Shown: piece after piece, positions 37,522 through 39,901 of the stretch | How positions within the stretch are numbered: the first letter of the stretch is position 1 | Layout: every line of letters starts with the position of its first letter | Program-made: the position numbers and the translations under genes | IMG/VR virus record: IMGVR_UViG_3300041955_000409 | Span: 1-39,901 of that record | From: a virus | Strand: one strand, 5' to 3' | DNA: 39,901 nucleotides | Notes under the pieces: generated by a model | What the model saw: the letters and a program-made list of their open reading frames with translations, nothing else | The model's database searches: none | What the model was told of the DNA's origin: nothing

Positions 37522-37688
37522 CGCTGGGTGCCTTTCAATTCATACAGCATCCGCACAGCGCGGCGATATTCGCCGAGGGTCATTGAGACGTGAATCGGTT
37601 GCTCATCGTCCAAGTCAGAACTGCCCGGATCGTAAGTGTAGCCCTTGGTTACAGCTTCCAGAAGCGGCAGAATGTCGCGCAGTGTCAT
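37518..37688 (-). CDS. Hypothetical small protein (56 aa)
   Basis: It starts at ATG 37688 behind GGAAAGGAG. The sequence is soluble (MTLRDILPLLEAVTKGYTYD ... SMTLGEYRRAVRMLYELKG), with an acidic middle. It is coupled by ATGA both to the previous gene and to the Cys-rich gene. Not recognised. Confidence 0.58.
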   Translation of the reverse strand: MTLRDILPLLEAVTKGYTYDPGSSDLDDEQPIHVSMTLGEYRRAVRMLYELKGTQR

Positions 37689-37813
37689 TGAATGAGTCTC
37701 CTTTCCTTGAGAAGATTGCGCCGGATCGCTTCGTCCAGCGCGAGGATGGCTCGGCGCAGGGCCACCACTTTCTTCTTGAACTCGATTTCGCGGATTATCT
37801 GTTTTTTGGTCAT
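37685..37813 (-). CDS. Small charged helical protein (42 aa)
   Basis: The start ATG 37813 overlaps the micropeptide TGA, and its TGA overlaps the next ATG. It is a single basic helix-rich peptide (KKQIIREIEFKKKVVALRRA). Its 3' end contains the ribosome site of the next gene. Confidence 0.55.
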   Translation of the reverse strand: MTKKQIIREIEFKKKVVALRRAILALDEAIRRNLLKERRLIQ

Positions 37814-37899
37814 TGGCGTTTCCGGTCCGCCTCAAAGCTTACGATGTCCGCAATGGTCATGAGGCCGATTAGGATTGTCAGCAGGTCCACGATCCACAT
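37810..37899 (-). CDS. Single-span membrane micropeptide (29 aa)
   Basis: ATG 37899 lies behind GGAGGG; the TGA overlaps the next ATG. One hydrophobic helix (WIVDLLTILIGLMTIADIV) is followed by a charged tail. It is the first gene of the leftward cassette. A GATAAT -10-like box lies just upstream (37920-37915), without a convincing -35. Confidence 0.58.
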   Translation of the reverse strand: MWIVDLLTILIGLMTIADIVSFEADRKRQ

Positions 37900-37976
37900 T
37901 GTGCGTCCCTCCATGAACAAATTATCGCTTCGCGCTCTGAAGCCGTATATGGTACAAGCGTACTAAAGGTTAACTC

Positions 37977-39233
37977 ATGAGACACATTCGTAACGTACTG
38001 ATTCTAGCCTGTTTGCTGATGCTCGGAACAATCGGACTTGTGCGCAGCACGACGGTTGCGCCAATCCCCTTCGTAGTAAGTCAGTGGTTCAATGCGAACG
38101 GCCAACCGTGCGCCGGATGCTTGCTCTACACATACCAAGCTGGCACTACGATGGCCCAGGCAACTTACTCCGATGCGCTCGGAACGATGCTCAACGCCAA
38201 TCCAGTTGTGCTCAATTCATCGGGACGTGCAAACGTCTTCGTAACGAGCCTCGCTTACAAATTCGTGCTCACGACAGCGAACGGCGTCACCGTATGGACG
38301 ATCGACAACGTGACCTCCTCGGCACTTGCGCTGCTGGCCACGAATAACGTTTGGTCCGGTACGCAGGAATTTCAAAACACGGTTACGTTCGATAGTACGC
38401 CTGTCTTCAATACCGGCTTCACTGCGGGAGGCCCGGTAAATCTCACGCTCGGCGGCTCACTAGCCGGAACATTCTCAGGCTCACCGACATTCAGCGGTAC
38501 CCCAAACTTCGCGGGGGGCTTGAGCGTATCGAGCCTCACTCTCAGCGGGCAACTCACTTCCACGGTTACGACCGGCACCGCGCCCTTTGTCGTTTCATCC
38601 ACCACGGAAGTAGCCAATCTGAACGCCGCGATGCTTGAAGGCGACACCTGGGAAGCGCCAGGGACAATTGGCTCGACAACACCAAGCACCGCCGTATTCA
38701 CCACGTCTTCCTGCACCACAAGCTGCACGATTGACGGAGTGACGATCAGCGGGACACCCAGCGCCGGCCAGGTTCTCACCGCATCGAGTTCTTCGGTTGC
38801 AGGTTGGGCCGCTGGGCCAGCCGTTCCGGTACAAGCTTTTTACAGCGCGACTCTCAGCGGCACGGTCAACGTATCAGCGACCACGCCAACAACGGTGCTG
38901 ACTCAAGCCGTCACCATGCCCAGCGCCGGATGTCCTTGCCGCGCGATGATTTCGTACGGCTTCCAGATGACCAACTCCTCGCAAGGAACTGCAACCTCTT
39001 GGATATCGGATGGAGCGGTTGAATATGCGGCGGCTGATTGGGGCATCAACGCCGCGAACCTTCTGCACAACGGTCTGCAGACGATGGACATCTCTCCTGT
39101 CACCTACGCCAATTCCGCCGCTGTGACGTTTACTTTAACTGTTGAATCAAGCGTCGCGAATGTGGTACAAGTCGGGCATAATTTCGGGAGCGCGCCCAGC
39201 TACCTCCATGTCTCCATCATTCCCTCCAACTAG
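37977..39233 (+). CDS. Tail fibre with P22-tailspike-like head-binding domain and signal peptide
   Basis: The 418-residue product starts at ATG 37977 behind AAAGG. After a signal-like segment (RNVLILACLLMLGTIGLVRS) comes the head-binding pattern QWFNANGQPCAGCLLYTYQA, then GTTMAQATYSD, VVLNSSGRANVF and AYKFVLTTANGVTVWTIDNV. Repeated SPTFSGTPNF-type strands and a C-terminal beta-domain follow. It should be the receptor-binding fibre. The Sec-like N terminus before a head-binding domain is odd. Confidence 0.75.
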   Translation: MRHIRNVLILACLLMLGTIGLVRSTTVAPIPFVVSQWFNANGQPCAGCLLYTYQAGTTMAQATYSDALGTMLNANPVVLNSSGRANVFVTSLAYKFVLTTANGVTVWTIDNVTSSALALLATNNVWSGTQEFQNTVTFDSTPVFNTGFTAGGPVNLTLGGSLAGTFSGSPTFSGTPNFAGGLSVSSLTLSGQLTSTVTTGTAPFVVSSTTEVANLNAAMLEGDTWEAPGTIGSTTPSTAVFTTSSCTTSCTIDGVTISGTPSAGQVLTASSSSVAGWAAGPAVPVQAFYSATLSGTVNVSATTPTTVLTQAVTMPSAGCPCRAMISYGFQMTNSSQGTATSWISDGAVEYAAADWGINAANLLHNGLQTMDISPVTYANSAAVTFTLTVESSVANVVQVGHNFGSAPSYLHVSIIPSN

Positions 39234-39901
39234 CTGCGACTGGCCCAACTGCAAAGTTATCGGCGCCGCGCAATCGCTGTTTGGCCGTCCATACTGCCGC
39301 AAGCACTGGCTCATCGTTCAGCGCAACCAGGCATCGCTCGCGAAGTCCACGCTGATTTCTAAAGACGGCCCTGTGCTAAAAACGCTCGCGTTGCTTCTGC
39401 TTTCTATTCTCCTGCCGTTCTGCGCGCATGCTTCAGCCACCTTCGTCAAAACAGACCTCGCCACCGGTGCGAACTATAAGGGCGTCTATGGCTCAGCAGG
39501 GTCAGCGATCGCGCTCATCTCCAGCAATCCTCCGGCAGGTATCTCCTACACGGTGATTAACGATTCCACATGGACCTGGCAGAGCGGCGTCTTTGGGGGA
39601 ACGTGTTACTACAACACGGGCTTCTCCATCGCGGTCAACGTGGCGAGCGGTACCGAGCAAGTTGCGCTCTACGTGATCGACTACGACAAGCAGGGGCGCA
39701 CCGAAACGATTACCGCAGCAGGAGCCGCCGCGCAGACCGTTTCTAATTTCACTGCAGGCGAATATCTTGTTTACGACGTGACCGGCTCCGTAACCTTCAA
39801 CATCACCGAGAATACCGGGCCGAATGCGGTTGTTTCCGCCCTGTTCTTTGATCCAACCACGGCACCGCCTGCCGCGCAAAGCATCGTGCTGAATTGGACG
39901 G
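39208..39901 (+). CDS. Secreted carbohydrate-binding-like/FN3 protein, 5' part (runs off edge)
   Basis: It is open to the right edge from ATG 39208, which overlaps the fibre gene by 26 bp. Residues 1-55 hold a zinc-like CDWPNCK...YCRKHW. A signal peptide follows (LKTLALLLLSILLPFCAHA); GTG 39373 is an alternative start at that point. The mature domain (ATFVKTDLATGANYKGVYGS, QVALYVIDYDKQGRTETITA, GEYLVYDVTGSVTF, NAVVSALFF) has a pattern I associate with secreted Acidobacteriota proteins. The last residues (AAQSIVLNWT) open an FN3-like domain whose end appears at the left edge. Confidence 0.65.
   Translation, partial: MSPSFPPTSCDWPNCKVIGAAQSLFGRPYCRKHWLIVQRNQASLAKSTLISKDGPVLKTLALLLLSILLPFCAHASATFVKTDLATGANYKGVYGSAGSAIALISSNPPAGISYTVINDSTWTWQSGVFGGTCYYNTGFSIAVNVASGTEQVALYVIDYDKQGRTETITAAGAAAQTVSNFTAGEYLVYDVTGSVTFNITENTGPNAVVSALFFDPTTAPPAAQSIVLNWT

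Noticed and set aside
37915-37976. A divergent promoter pair between the cassette and the fibre gene
   Set aside because: Only an isolated GATAAT box leftward and a poor TTATCG/TATATG pair rightward are visible; not enough to annotate.
1-39901. tRNA genes, rRNA, insertion sequences, integrase or attachment site
   Set aside because: I found no tRNA-like cloverleaf with a T-loop consensus, no transposase and no tyrosine or serine recombinase motif. A computational scan (for example tRNA and integrase models) would be needed to exclude them fully.

Overview
This window looks like an almost complete genome, about 40 kb, of a short-tailed (P22-like, podovirus-type) bacteriophage from an uncultured host. 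The virion module holds recognisable relatives of the P22 set: large terminase, portal, scaffold, coat, gp4-type adaptor, gp10-type tail closure protein, Gln/Ala-rich ejection proteins and a P22-tailspike-like head-binding fibre. I see no integrase, excisionase, partition gene, DNA polymerase, helicase, tRNA or CRISPR. The secreted beta-sandwich and FN3-type proteins, with cleavable Sec signals, resemble surface proteins of Acidobacteriota. That host guess is an inference with modest support.

Layout. (1) 1-2545, rightward: the end of an FN3-containing protein, a phage Dam-type methylase, and membrane/coiled-coil proteins followed by an L,D-transpeptidase-fold protein, which together look like the lysis region. 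(2) 6917-2548, leftward: about 17 small, tightly overlapping early genes. They include a ribbon-helix-helix-like regulator, an HNH nuclease, an HTH replication-initiator-like protein with iteron-like repeats inside its gene, a PD-(D/E)XK-like nuclease, many small zinc-binding proteins and membrane micropeptides. (3) 6918-6999: a divergent control region with a 38-bp dyad over back-to-back promoters. (4) 7000-11441, rightward: a Bet/RecT-type annealing protein, small zinc-binding proteins, a lipoprotein and a second HNH nuclease. (5) 11438-17710: packaging, where the small and large terminase genes are separated by 4.2 kb encoding three secreted beta-rich proteins. (6) 17707-21133: a run of small proteins plus a histidine phosphatase. 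(7) 21133-36989: capsid, adaptor, tail and ejection proteins, with inserted beta-domains and two GNAT domains. (8) 37899-36865: a leftward cassette of six small genes inside the late region. (9) 37977-39901: a fibre and a secreted protein that runs off the end.

The last gene is open at the right edge in an FN3-like domain that has just begun. The first bases of the window encode the end of an FN3-like domain on the same strand and in a compatible frame. This suggests a circular or circularly permuted genome cut inside this gene, with roughly 60 bp missing at the join. On that circle one leftward early operon and one rightward operon diverge at about 6945 and converge at 2545/2548. Genes are packed with ATGA, GTGA and TAATG overlaps. 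Those overlaps reveal several genes under 60 codons, including three single-span membrane micropeptides.
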